64,000 nt of DNA from Pseudotamlana haliotis (GTDB taxonomy: Bacteria; Bacteroidota; Bacteroidia; Flavobacteriales; Flavobacteriaceae). Location: contig NZ_WAAT01000050.1 in assembly GCF_008806375.1 (NCBI RefSeq), positions 124,001-188,000 of the forward strand. Direction: 5' to 3'. The notes below the pieces were generated by a model. It made no database searches. It saw only the letters and a list, made by a program, of their open reading frames with translations, and was not told the DNA's origin. The translations under genes were made by a program, and so were the position numbers. Positions within the stretch are counted from its first letter, which is position 1. Every line of letters begins with the position of its first letter. Positions 9,026 to 18,012 of this stretch are shown piece after piece.

Positions 9026-9910
9026 ATGTCCAATATTGTTTGTTTTGGAGAAGTACTTTGGGATGTTTTTCCAAAGCATAAAAAAATAGGAGGCGCACCT
9101 TTAAATGTAGCCCTAAGACTGGCTTCGTTTGAACACGAAGTATCCATGATTAGTGCGGTAGGAAATGATGAACTAGGCGCAAGTTTATTAAGCTTTATTG
9201 AAGAAAATAGCATTAATACAGAGCACATACAAAAGTCAGAAAGCTTTCAAACCGGTGATGTTCAAGTGAGTTTGAATGAAAAAGGTTCCGCCAGTTATAC
9301 CATTGAATATCCCCGTGCATGGGATAAAATCACTGTGGAAGCTCCAGCCGTTTCCGCGGTAAAAAACGCTGACGCTTTTGTTTTTGGAAGCTTAGTGACT
9401 CGTGATGCCATTTCAAAACAAACCCTTTTTGATTTACTTGAAGTTGCAAAATATAAAATATTTGACCTGAATCTACGACCACCTTTTTATACCGTAGAAA
9501 TTCTAGTCTATTTGATGAATAAGACTGATTTTATTAAGTTTAATGACGATGAGCTTTTTGAAGTGAGCGCCTATTTAGGTTCAAAATTTAAGGGCCTTGA
9601 GCAAAACTTAAGGTTTGTTGCCGAAAAAACAAATACTGAAACGATTTGTGTGACCAAGGGGGCGCATGGTGCGGTTTTACTCTATGAGAATCAACTCTAC
9701 TACAACAGTGGTTATCAAATTAAAGTAGCCGATACCGTAGGTGCTGGAGATTCTTTTTTAGCTTCATTAGTGAGCCAGTTATTAAATAATGTAGAACCAC
9801 AAATCGCTATTAATTTTGCCAGTGCTGTTGGAGCACTTGTTACGGAAAGGGAAGGGGCTAACCCTAAGTTGTCTACTTATGATATTGAAACTTTTATTAA
9901 CCCGAAGTAG
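9026..9910 (+). CDS. PfkB-family fructokinase
   Basis: 294 residues, a ribokinase-fold sugar kinase. The N-terminal IGGAPLNVALRL is the conserved sugar-binding region of PfkB kinases, and G239-A-G-D242-S-F holds the catalytic Asp and anion hole. GEVLWDVFP near the start is typical of bacterial fructokinases. Placed in tandem after the synthase and the phosphatase/hydrolase fusion, it would phosphorylate the fructose released by hydrolysis and return fructose-6-phosphate to the synthase (inference). The 329-base spacer means it may have its own promoter. Confidence 0.85.
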   Translation: MSNIVCFGEVLWDVFPKHKKIGGAPLNVALRLASFEHEVSMISAVGNDELGASLLSFIEENSINTEHIQKSESFQTGDVQVSLNEKGSASYTIEYPRAWDKITVEAPAVSAVKNADAFVFGSLVTRDAISKQTLFDLLEVAKYKIFDLNLRPPFYTVEILVYLMNKTDFIKFNDDELFEVSAYLGSKFKGLEQNLRFVAEKTNTETICVTKGAHGAVLLYENQLYYNSGYQIKVADTVGAGDSFLASLVSQLLNNVEPQIAINFASAVGALVTEREGANPKLSTYDIETFINPK

Positions 9911-10007
9911 AGGCTTATTGATTACATTGAGATTATAACACAGAGACTCATCAAGCTTCCTTTTTGATACGAATTTCAGTAATTCTCATAGATATAATTG
10001 TTTTTCA

Positions 10008-10038
10008 GACCCTTCAGGTTTTTAAAACCTGAAGGGTC
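10008..10038. repeat. 31-base hairpin repeat, copy 2
   Basis: GACCCTTCAGGTTTT (10008-10022) is perfectly complementary to AAAACCTGAAGGGTC (10024-10038). It is 27/31 or more identical to the copy at 393-423 and sits in the 247-base gap between the fructokinase and slyD, where no gene was seen. Confidence 0.8.
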
Positions 10039-10091
10039 TATTATCACTACAAATTATATGCGACATTATATGGTTAAAATGGTATTAAACT

Positions 10092-10122
10092 AAAAAAGTC
10101 TGAACCGAAGTCCAGACTTTTT
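10092..10122. terminator. Bidirectional intrinsic terminator
   Basis: AAAAAGTCTG (10093-10102) and CAGACTTTTT (10113-10122) form a perfect 10-bp stem whose outer part is A/T-rich on both sides, so it works in either direction. It lies downstream of the slyD stop on the minus strand and of the fructokinase on the plus strand. Confidence 0.85.
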
Positions 10123-10157
10123 ATATAATTATACTAGTGTTAACTTGCAATTAGATA

Positions 10158-10586
10158 TTACTTAATCTCTACAAGCTCTAAATCGAATGTTAAATCCTGA
10201 CCAGCTAATGGGTGGTTTGCGTCAACAACGATGAATTCATCTTGTACTTCAGCAACTCTAAACTGTACTTCTCTACCATCTGGGTCTTTAGAAGCCAAGC
10301 CCATACCTACTTCAGGAGTCATATCTGGTGGTAATTGTTCTTTTTTTACCTCATAGAATAATTCCTGACGAACATCACCGTATGCTTCAGCAACAGGGAT
10401 ATTCACTGTTTTTTTCTCGTTTACTTTCATGTCAATGATACCTGCTTCAAAACCAGGAATAAGCATCCCTTGTCCTAGAGTAACTTCTAAAGGTTCTCTT
10501 TCTAAAGAGCTGTCAAAAACTTGACCATTTCCTAATTTTCCTGTGTAATGAACTTTTACAGTATCATTTTCTTTTACTTGACTCAT
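10158..10586 (-). CDS. slyD: SlyD-type FKBP peptidyl-prolyl cis-trans isomerase
   Basis: 142 residues. N-terminal FKBP strand VKVHYTGKLGNGQVFDSS, GQGMLIPGFEAGIIDM, then the insert-in-flap chaperone domain (AEAYGDVRQELFYEV... VDANHPLAGQDLTFDLELVEIK). This is the two-domain SlyD layout, without the histidine-rich metal-binding tail of the E. coli protein. It catalyses prolyl isomerisation and assists folding in the cytoplasm. Monocistronic, with a strong terminator 36 bases downstream. Confidence 0.93.
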   Translation of the reverse strand: MSQVKENDTVKVHYTGKLGNGQVFDSSLEREPLEVTLGQGMLIPGFEAGIIDMKVNEKKTVNIPVAEAYGDVRQELFYEVKKEQLPPDMTPEVGMGLASKDPDGREVQFRVAEVQDEFIVVDANHPLAGQDLTFDLELVEIK

Positions 10587-10789
10587 AAATTATGATGTTT
10601 TCTGTTTTAATAAATCGAAAGGCAAAACTACAATTTATGAATTGAACACCACAGTTTTATACGTTAAATCCTGTTAATTTGGGAAATTTTAAAGTTCTAT
10701 GGTTATAAAGTTATAAAGTCGAAAAGTTACAAAGAGGTAAAGTTTCAAAGAAACATACTGCGTAAAGCTTATTGCATAGAGCTTATGGC

Positions 10790-11299
10790 TTATTGCCTAC
10801 CTGGGTGCCTTACCGGGAATTCAATAACCTCTAAATTATCAATTTTGCGACCGTCTATTGTGAAGCGCAACATGGTTCGCACTTTATGAAATCCGTGTTT
10901 ACCAACGGCTCCTGGGTTCATATGAATTAAATTGAGTTTTTTGTCTGGCATGACCTTAAGAATATGAGAATGCCCACAAATGAATAAACGTGGCGGATTG
11001 GCTTTAATATCCTGAATCACGCGACTGTTATATTTGGGTGGATAACCACCTATATGAGTGATCCAAACATCAACGCCTTCACAGGTAAAACGGTTGTGTT
11101 CTGGGAATTCTACACGAACTTCAGAATCATCAATATTACCGTAAACGCCGCGTAGTGGTTTAAGTTTTTTAATAGCATCAGTCACTTTTAAGCTACCTAT
11201 GTCGCCAGCATGCCAAACTTCATCGGCTTGCTTGACGTGTTTTAAAATAGCTTCATCAATATAGCCATGGGTGTCTGAAAGCAATAAAATTTTAGTCAT
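10790..11299 (-). CDS. YfcE/MJ0936-type metallophosphoesterase
   Basis: 169 residues with the full calcineurin-like metal motif set: LLSDTHG, WHAGDIGS, GNID, THIGGYP and CGHSH, then HMNPGAVGKHG. Such small phosphodiesterases hydrolyse phosphodiesters with two metals. The physiological substrate is unknown. It is divergent from truA, 87 bases away, and the space between them must hold both promoters. Confidence 0.9.
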   Translation of the reverse strand: MTKILLLSDTHGYIDEAILKHVKQADEVWHAGDIGSLKVTDAIKKLKPLRGVYGNIDDSEVRVEFPEHNRFTCEGVDVWITHIGGYPPKYNSRVIQDIKANPPRLFICGHSHILKVMPDKKLNLIHMNPGAVGKHGFHKVRTMLRFTIDGRKIDNLEVIEFPVRHPGRQ

Positions 11300-11386
11300 G
11301 AAAATCTTTTAATGTAGAATTAAGACGCAGGCTTCTAAAGAAGCATAAAACTGTCTATCTTTGTTGATTGAACAAATGTATTAAAA

Positions 11387-12139
11387 TTGAGATATTTTTT
11401 AGAACTTTCTTATAACGGAAAACCTTATCACGGTTGGCAAAATCAGCCCAATGCCATTTCGGTACAAGAAGTTTTAGAAAAGGCGCTAAGCACCATTTTA
11501 GGTGAAGCTATTTCCATTATGGGAGCGGGAAGAACCGATGCAGGCGTTCATGCTTCACAAATGTTTGCACATTTTGATACTGAGCGACCATTTGAAAACA
11601 ACCACTTGCTATATAAACTTAATTCATTTTTGCCCTTAGATATCGCGGTGCATGATGTTTTTGAGGTGAAATCTGAAGCACATACACGGTTTGATGCTTT
11701 AAGCAGACAGTATTTGTACCGTATTACGACCAAGAAAAATGTGTTTCAATATGAAAGCACGTATTTTGTAAAGAAGTCCTTAAATATTGATAAAATGAAC
11801 GCTGCTTGCCAGGTGCTATTTAAATATAGAGATTTTCAATGCTTTTCAAAAAGTAATACTGATGTTAAAACCTATAATTGTGATATCATGAAGGCGGAAT
11901 GGTTTTATAAAGATGAAGAGCTTCATTTTGTGATTAAGGCCGATCGTTTTTTACGAAATATGGTGCGCGCCATTGTTGGAACCATGATTAACATCGGTTT
12001 AGGAAAAATGGAAGTGGAGGCCTTGCATGAGGTCATCCAATCGAAAAGTAGGTGTGAAGCCGGTTTTTCAGTGCCAGCTCACGGTTTGTTTTTAACCCAT
12101 ATTGAATACCCAGAAGATATTAAAAGAATAGATGAGTAA
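11387..12139 (+). CDS. truA: tRNA pseudouridine(38-40) synthase TruA
   Basis: 250 residues. Catalytic Asp51 lies in GAGRTDAGVHA, and RQYLYRI and FLRNMVRAIVG are conserved family motifs. It isomerises uridines 38-40 in the tRNA anticodon arm. The start is TTG at 11387: MRYFLELSYNGKPYHGWQNQ is the normal TruA N-terminus, and the nearest ATG (11376) stops after two codons. The last codons overlap the next gene by 8 bases (ATGAGTAA), so translation is probably coupled. Confidence 0.95.
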   Translation: MRYFLELSYNGKPYHGWQNQPNAISVQEVLEKALSTILGEAISIMGAGRTDAGVHASQMFAHFDTERPFENNHLLYKLNSFLPLDIAVHDVFEVKSEAHTRFDALSRQYLYRITTKKNVFQYESTYFVKKSLNIDKMNAACQVLFKYRDFQCFSKSNTDVKTYNCDIMKAEWFYKDEELHFVIKADRFLRNMVRAIVGTMINIGLGKMEVEALHEVIQSKSRCEAGFSVPAHGLFLTHIEYPEDIKRIDE

Positions 12140-13901
12140 ACCAAAAGAAAATTTATTTGACTTTCAGCTTTTTAAGCGGCTTTTTGATTATATCAAACCA
12201 TATAAAGCGGTTTTTTATAGTCTTATTGTGGGCGTAATTTTGTTGGCAGCTTTTAGTGCCGCTACACCTTATTTGACGAAATATGCCATTGATGAAAGTA
12301 TCACTAAAAAGGAGGAAAGAGATTTCTTGTTTTATGTGATGGTTATGCTAGGTGTGCTCATATTTTCAACCGTTTTACAATTATTCTTTATTTATTATGC
12401 CACTTGGTTAGGTCAGAATTTGGTGGTTGATGTACGTATCAAATTATTCAACCATTTGCTGCGATTCAAGATGAAGTATTACGATAATTCTTCGGTTGGG
12501 GTTTTAATCACGAGAGCGGTCACTGATATGGAGCGCATTGCCGATATTTTTGGTCAGGGATTGTTTATGATTGTTCGTGACTTATTAACCATGGCTGTGG
12601 TTTTTGGGGTGATGATTTACATCAATTTTCAATTAAGTTTGATTGTTTTTGCCATGTTGCCGCTGTTGTTATATGCCACACGTGTTTTTCAGAAGTATAT
12701 GAAAAAGGCTTTTGAAGAAGTGAGAAATGAAGTGTCTAACTTGAATTCCTTTGTTCAAGAACGTTTAACAGGGATGAAAATTTTGCAACTGTTTACGCGT
12801 GAAGATATAGAATATAAAAACTTTAAAGCTATTAATGAGCGCCATAAAAAAGGTTGGTTAAAAACGGTTTGGTATAACTCTATTTTCTTTCCTTTAGCCG
12901 ATTTATCAGCTTCCATTACAATCGGTTTGGTTGCCTGGTATGGTGGTTTAAATGTGGTATTGGAAACAGGCGGTGTCTCTCAAGGTGATTTAGTGGCCTT
13001 TATTATGTTTGTGCCTATGCTTTTTAGACCATTACGTCAAATAGCCGATAAATTTAATACGCTTCAAATGGGGATGGTTGCGGCTAACAGAGTTTTTAAA
13101 GTCATTGATACCACCTCTCAAATTGATGATCACGGTACAACTATTGCCGATAATTTTAAAGGCGCGATTTCTTTCGAGAAGGTATATTTTAATTACGTAG
13201 AAGAAGAAACAGTACTAAAAGGTATTTCCTTTGACGTGAAAGCGGGAGAAACCATTGCTATTGTTGGCGCGACTGGGGCAGGGAAATCGACCATTATTAA
13301 TTTACTGAATCGTTTCTATGAAATTCAATCGGGTGTTATCTCAGTTGATGGCATCAATATCAAAGAAGTGACTTTAGGGTCTTTAAGAACCCAAATTGCA
13401 GTGGTATTGCAAGATGTGTTCTTGTTTGCCGATACGATTATGAATAATATTACATTGAATCACCCAGAAATCACTGAAGAACAAGTTTTTCAGGCAGCAA
13501 AAGATATCGGTATTCATGATTTTATTATGACACTTCCAAATGGCTACAATTACAACGTGAAGGAACGCGGTGTGATGTTGTCTTCGGGGCAACGTCAACT
13601 CATTTCCTTTTTACGTGCTTATGTGACCAATCCGAGTATTTTGGTGTTAGATGAAGCCACGTCTTCGGTAGATTCGTATTCAGAACAACTCATTCAAAAT
13701 GCCACTGACAAAATCACCAAAGGACGTACTTCTATTGTGATTGCACACCGTTTAGCAACCATTCAAAAAGCAGATAAAATTCTTGTTATGGATGCTGGTG
13801 AAATTGTTGAACAAGGCACACACGAGCAATTACTTAAAAAGGAAAATGGCTACTATAAAAACTTGTATGAAGTACAGTTTTTAAAGGAGGATGTAGCGTA
13901 G
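12132..13901 (+). CDS. MsbA-like ABC exporter (fused TMD-NBD)
   Basis: 589 residues: six membrane helices (about 20-320), then the nucleotide-binding domain with Walker A G379-A-T-G-A-G-K385-S-T, signature L483-S-S-G-Q-R-Q and Walker B ILVLD507-E508. The family is a homodimeric lipid or drug exporter of the inner membrane. It overlaps truA by 8 bases and converges with cdaA, whose stop is only 5 bases away. The substrate cannot be told from sequence. Confidence 0.92.
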   Translation: MSKPKENLFDFQLFKRLFDYIKPYKAVFYSLIVGVILLAAFSAATPYLTKYAIDESITKKEERDFLFYVMVMLGVLIFSTVLQLFFIYYATWLGQNLVVDVRIKLFNHLLRFKMKYYDNSSVGVLITRAVTDMERIADIFGQGLFMIVRDLLTMAVVFGVMIYINFQLSLIVFAMLPLLLYATRVFQKYMKKAFEEVRNEVSNLNSFVQERLTGMKILQLFTREDIEYKNFKAINERHKKGWLKTVWYNSIFFPLADLSASITIGLVAWYGGLNVVLETGGVSQGDLVAFIMFVPMLFRPLRQIADKFNTLQMGMVAANRVFKVIDTTSQIDDHGTTIADNFKGAISFEKVYFNYVEEETVLKGISFDVKAGETIAIVGATGAGKSTIINLLNRFYEIQSGVISVDGINIKEVTLGSLRTQIAVVLQDVFLFADTIMNNITLNHPEITEEQVFQAAKDIGIHDFIMTLPNGYNYNVKERGVMLSSGQRQLISFLRAYVTNPSILVLDEATSSVDSYSEQLIQNATDKITKGRTSIVIAHRLATIQKADKILVMDAGEIVEQGTHEQLLKKENGYYKNLYEVQFLKEDVA

Positions 13902-13906
13902 GTTAA

Positions 13907-14692
13907 CTAAAGTAAATCTCCCTTAATAATATTCTTCAATTCATTTAAATCATCATAAACCACAAATTCACCATCTTTAAAGCAAGAAATATGTCCGGTT
14001 TCCTCACTAACGACTAGAGCCAAGGCATCCGTTTTTTCGGAAACACCAATACCAGCCCGATGACGTAAACCAAAACGTTTTGGAATGTTCTTTTCATTGT
14101 TTACCGGTAAAATTACACGTGTCGCTTTTACCGTATTATGGTTTATTATGATGGCGCCATCGTGCAGCGGACTGTTCTTAAAGAAGATGCTTTCAATAAT
14201 GGGTTGGGTGACTTTGATATTCATTTCATCACCAGATTCTGATAAAAAATCTAAGTTGTTATTTCTCTCAAAAACAATTAAAGCACCAGTTTTGGTCTGC
14301 GCCATTTTAGTACAGGCGGTCATAATGGCATCCACATCCGTTTCGTTACTCGCTTCAGTTTTTAAGAAATTAAACTGCTTAAATATTTGTCCGCGACGCC
14401 CTATATTTGTTGAGCCTACCATAAGCAAGAACTTCCGTATTTCAGGTTGAAAAACAACAATTAAGGCTATAATTCCTACCTTCATAAAACCTCCAAAAAT
14501 ACTGGTTAGGAGTTCCATGTTCAGGAAGTCGGTTAAACGCCAAGCCCCGTAAATAATAATGATTCCGATAAAAATGTTAATCGCTACGGTGCCTTTAACC
14601 AAACGATAGAGGTAATAAAGAAGGACGGCAACTAGAATAACATCAATAATATCTACTATAGTAAAGTTTAGGATGTTTTTAAATATTTCCAA
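13907..14692 (-). CDS. cdaA: Diadenylate cyclase CdaA (c-di-AMP synthase)
   Basis: 261 residues. Three N-terminal membrane helices (about 12-85) are followed by the DAC domain with D178-G-A and R210-H-R, the two conserved active-site motifs. It makes c-di-AMP from two ATP at the membrane. It is followed upstream on the same strand by a lipoprotein gene and folP, so the gene order is folP, lipoprotein, cdaA. No CdaR is present, as expected outside Firmicutes. In this phylum c-di-AMP targets are little known. Confidence 0.93.
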   Translation of the reverse strand: MEIFKNILNFTIVDIIDVILVAVLLYYLYRLVKGTVAINIFIGIIIIYGAWRLTDFLNMELLTSIFGGFMKVGIIALIVVFQPEIRKFLLMVGSTNIGRRGQIFKQFNFLKTEASNETDVDAIMTACTKMAQTKTGALIVFERNNNLDFLSESGDEMNIKVTQPIIESIFFKNSPLHDGAIIINHNTVKATRVILPVNNEKNIPKRFGLRHRAGIGVSEKTDALALVVSEETGHISCFKDGEFVVYDDLNELKNIIKGDLL

Positions 14693-14738
14693 TAGTTAAG
14701 CGGTTTTTGGTAAATTTAGTGAAATATGATAAAGCGTT

Positions 14739-15398
14739 CTAATTAAAAATAAATTCGTGATTTGAGACGCTAACATTTTCTAAATGTAATGTGCTTAGTT
14801 CAGATTTAAAAGCAATATAATCGTTAAAGGATAGCTTGTCGTAAAAAGATAAGCCTATAGAACGTTCACCTATACCAACTGCGGTGGCTTCTTCAAGCGT
14901 TGCGAGTAAATCGTTGAGGTTGGTTTTATAATCGGCGCCTTCTAATCCATAAACAATAATCTGGTTCAAATCTAAAACAGCCACATGGTAGGTGTTTTCA
15001 GGAAGTATCTCGTCTTCTTCAGTAAAATAAACAACATCGGTAAATTCAATAAAGCCTAAATCTTTTCGGCTTAAGTCATTACAGGTATAGTAGTTTTTTG
15101 CATGTTCATTCTTATGACTAGAGTTTTCCTTTTTGCTCTGTAAAAACTGAATGTGTGGCAGCACCTGTCTTAAAGTAAGTCGTTTGTCAACATTCACCAA
15201 CCAATTGGTTGATACAATTAAATTTTTTCGGTTGAGCTCTACACTGTCTTTTTGTGTTTCATCATAAAACAAATAAGCAGGAGAAACATCGTTAATTTCG
15301 TTAATTTCAGAATGGTTAATTACAGGAAGCTCAATTACTTTTTCGTTTCCGCAGGCAAAAAAAACAAAGGTTAACAGTATTAAAATAGAATATCTCAT
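14739..15398 (-). CDS. Lipoprotein of unknown function between folP and cdaA
   Basis: 219 residues. The N-terminus MRYSILILLTFVFFACGNE is a signal peptide with a lipobox ending in Cys16. No known domain is recognised. The rest is soluble, with DVVYFTEEDEILPENTYHVAVLDLNQIIVYGLEG as its most regular part. It lies 5 bases from the folP stop and 46 bases before cdaA, in the same direction, so it is probably in the same operon. A role linked to envelope or c-di-AMP control is only a guess from position. Confidence 0.75.
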   Translation of the reverse strand: MRYSILILLTFVFFACGNEKVIELPVINHSEINEINDVSPAYLFYDETQKDSVELNRKNLIVSTNWLVNVDKRLTLRQVLPHIQFLQSKKENSSHKNEHAKNYYTCNDLSRKDLGFIEFTDVVYFTEEDEILPENTYHVAVLDLNQIIVYGLEGADYKTNLNDLLATLEEATAVGIGERSIGLSFYDKLSFNDYIAFKSELSTLHLENVSVSNHEFIFN

Positions 15399-15403
15399 GT
15401 TGT

Positions 15404-16228
15404 TTATTGTTTTAAGGCTTCAATGAGTTTGATCGTTTCAACAGCTTCTTTGACATCGTGAACACGCAAAATTGAAGCGCCTTTTTGTAAAGCTACGGTG
15501 TTTAAAACTGAAGTACCGTTTAAAGCCTTATCAGCTGTAGTGTTTAAGGATTTATAAATCATAGATTTTCTTGAAACGCCTATTAGCAAAGGTTTGTCGG
15601 TCATTTTAAAAAGCTCAAGTTTATTGAGTAGTTCAAAATTCTGCTCTAAGGTTTTCGCAAATCCAAAACCAGGGTCTACAATAACATCAATGATTCCAAA
15701 GGCTTTAGCGGCAGCAATACGTTCAGAAAAATAGAATAACACCTCTTTTGTCAAATCGCTATAATCAGTTTGGTGTTGCATGGTTTTTGGAGTGCCACGC
15801 ATGTGCATCATAATGTAGGGTACTTTTAAATCGGCCACCGTTTGTAGCATATTATCATCTAATTTCCCCGCTGAAATATCATTAATTAAAGCCGCGCCGG
15901 CTTCTATACCTTGTTTGGCGACTTCACTTCTAAAGGTGTCGATAGATAATAAAATATCAGGAAAGTTTTTTACCAGCGACTTAATAATGGGAATAATACG
16001 ATTCAATTCCTCGGTTTCACTCACATGGTCGGCATTGGGTCTAGAACTGTAAGCGCCAACATCTATAAAAGTAGCACCGGCTTTGAGCATTTTTTCAACA
16101 GCAAGAAGTACCTCTTTTTCATTTTTATGAGCCCCGCCATCATAAAACGAATCGGGCGTGATGTTTAATATGCCCATCACTTTTGGTGACGTTAAATCGA
16201 TGAGCTGTCCTTTGCAATTTATGGTCAT
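15404..16228 (-). CDS. folP: Dihydropteroate synthase
   Basis: TIM-barrel enzyme of folate synthesis that joins 6-hydroxymethyl-7,8-dihydropterin pyrophosphate with p-aminobenzoate. Motifs: VMGILNITPDSFYDGG, DVGAYSSRPNA, SIDTFRSEV, NDISAG, PYIMMHMRGTPKTMQ, DPGFGFAKT, GVSRKS and RVHDV. I prefer ATG 16228 (MTINCKGQLIDL), which gives the family length of about 274. An in-frame ATG at 16255 adds nine residues. Divergent from the DUF1599 gene. Its co-substrate pathway gene pabB is at 37276. Confidence 0.95.
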   Translation of the reverse strand: MTINCKGQLIDLTSPKVMGILNITPDSFYDGGAHKNEKEVLLAVEKMLKAGATFIDVGAYSSRPNADHVSETEELNRIIPIIKSLVKNFPDILLSIDTFRSEVAKQGIEAGAALINDISAGKLDDNMLQTVADLKVPYIMMHMRGTPKTMQHQTDYSDLTKEVLFYFSERIAAAKAFGIIDVIVDPGFGFAKTLEQNFELLNKLELFKMTDKPLLIGVSRKSMIYKSLNTTADKALNGTSVLNTVALQKGASILRVHDVKEAVETIKLIEALKQ

Positions 16229-16332
16229 TAATGTGGTTTTGTGAGGTCTAGCCATGTTAATATAACTTTAAGACATAAACCTTTGAACATTCTAATTATT
16301 TATGCGAAATTTACGCAAAATTCAATTTATTC

Positions 16333-16878
16333 ATGCAAGATACTTCAAAACAATACGATGCCGTAATAGATACCTGCAAAAGTTTATTTATTAAGAAAAT
16401 GAGTGACTACGGGAGTGCATGGCGAATTTTAAGATTACCATCACTTACCGATCAGATTTTTATTAAAGCACAACGTATTAGAGGCTTGCAGCAAAATGAT
16501 GTTAGAAAGGTTGATGAAGGCGAAGTCAGCGAGTTTATTGGGATTATTAACTACAGCATTATGGCTTTAATTCAGTTAGAGAAAGGGGTAGTAGAACAAC
16601 CTGATTTATCTACTGAAGAAGCGACCGAGCTATACACCAAAATGGCGGCAACCACCAAAAAACTCATGGAAGATAAAAACCATGATTACGGAGAAGCTTG
16701 GCGTGACATGCGCGTGAGTAGTTTAACCGATTTAATTTTGCAAAAATTACTTCGTGTCAAGCAAATTGAAGATAATCAAGGAAAAACATTAGTAAGCGAG
16801 GGTATAGATGCCAATTATCAAGACATGATTAATTACGCCATCTTCGCCATGATTCATTTAAACGCCCACAACGCATGA
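16333..16878 (+). CDS. DUF1599 domain protein with internal duplication
   Basis: 181 residues, all helical, no signal. Two halves repeat each other: IKKMSDYGSAWRILRLPSLTD near residue 20 and MEDKNHDYGEAWRDMRVSSLTD near residue 113, each followed by a Lys/Arg-rich helix. DUF1599 is typical of Bacteroidota and has no known activity. The arrangement of acidic and DYG residues is reminiscent of the all-alpha NTP-pyrophosphatase fold, but I cannot show that. It overlaps the next gene by 4 bases (ATGA), so they are translationally coupled. Confidence 0.85.
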   Translation: MQDTSKQYDAVIDTCKSLFIKKMSDYGSAWRILRLPSLTDQIFIKAQRIRGLQQNDVRKVDEGEVSEFIGIINYSIMALIQLEKGVVEQPDLSTEEATELYTKMAATTKKLMEDKNHDYGEAWRDMRVSSLTDLILQKLLRVKQIEDNQGKTLVSEGIDANYQDMINYAIFAMIHLNAHNA

Positions 16879-17969
16879 GAATATTAGTAGCACTTTCAAG
16901 AATTTTTGTTGGAATTTTATTTATCATTTCAGGATTTATTAAACTTAATGACCCGCTTGGGTTTTCATATAAATTACAAGAGTATTTTAGTGCCGATGTT
17001 TTGAACATCGAATTTTTAATTCCTTATGCCCTTGGTATTTCGATTTTAGTCGTGGTCTTTGAGGTAGTTTTAGGGGTATTCTTATTAATAGGGTATAGGC
17101 CTAAATTCACAGTTTGGAGTTTACTGTTAATGATTGTCTTTTTTACATTTTTAACGTTCTATTCAGCTTATTTTGATAAGGTTAAAAACTGTGGGTGTTT
17201 TGGAGACGCTTTAAAATTAACACCTTGGGAGAGTTTTACTAAAGATGTAATCTTGTTGATCTTTATTCTTATTCTTTTTGTAGGTGTTAAATATATTCAT
17301 CCGGTGTTCGGAAAGTTACAAACCACCATTTTAGCTTTATTGAGTTTTATTTTAAGCTTGTGGTTTGGATTTCATGTTTTAGAACATTTACCTGCTATAG
17401 ATTTTAGAGCTTATAAAATTGGAGCTAATATTACAGAAGGCATGACGGTTCCAGAAAATGCTCCAAAACCGGTTCAGGAATACAGTTGGACTTTCAATGT
17501 GAATGGCGAAGAAAAGGTCATCAAAACCAACGGATCATACCCCTCTGTAGATGGTGATTACGTGAGTGTAGAAACTAAAGTGATTGAAGAGGGTTACGTG
17601 CCACCAATTTATGATTTCTCTATTGAAACGGACGGCGAAGATCTAACCGCACAGTTCTTAAGTGAAGAAAATCTTATTGTTGTGGTGTCTTACAGCCTTG
17701 AAAATATTGAAAAAGGGGGCGCTATAAAATTAAAAGCCCTACAGGATAGAGCCCGTCAAAACGGATTCAAAATTATTGGCTTAACTGCTTCAGGAGAAGA
17801 TGCTAAACAACGTATCAAAGACACTTATAATATCGATTTTGAATTTTATCTTTGTGACGAAAAAGCATTGAAAACTGTTGTTCGCTCAAACCCTGGAGTT
17901 ATAGAATTAGATCAAGGTACTGTAAAACAAAAGGTACATTGGAACGATATTGAAGATTTAGAATTGTAA
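16875..17969 (+). CDS. BT_3928-like DoxX/MauE membrane protein with thioredoxin-like tail
   Basis: 364 residues. Four to five membrane helices occupy about residues 1-175, with FIISGFIKLNDPLGF and KNCGCFGDALKLTPWESFTKD, the latter characteristic of the MauE/DoxX group. The C-terminal ~110 residues (LIVVVSYSLENIEK...) look like a thioredoxin fold that has lost its CxxC pair. The function is unknown. Relatives act in thiol redox at the membrane. It follows DUF1599 with a 4-base overlap and is near a TlpA-like gene, which supports a periplasmic redox theme. Confidence 0.8.
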   Translation: MRILVALSRIFVGILFIISGFIKLNDPLGFSYKLQEYFSADVLNIEFLIPYALGISILVVVFEVVLGVFLLIGYRPKFTVWSLLLMIVFFTFLTFYSAYFDKVKNCGCFGDALKLTPWESFTKDVILLIFILILFVGVKYIHPVFGKLQTTILALLSFILSLWFGFHVLEHLPAIDFRAYKIGANITEGMTVPENAPKPVQEYSWTFNVNGEEKVIKTNGSYPSVDGDYVSVETKVIEEGYVPPIYDFSIETDGEDLTAQFLSEENLIVVVSYSLENIEKGGAIKLKALQDRARQNGFKIIGLTASGEDAKQRIKDTYNIDFEFYLCDEKALKTVVRSNPGVIELDQGTVKQKVHWNDIEDLEL

Positions 17970-18012
17970 CTTTAGCACAGTTAAACGAAAAAACAAACCA
18001 AACCGAAACTAT

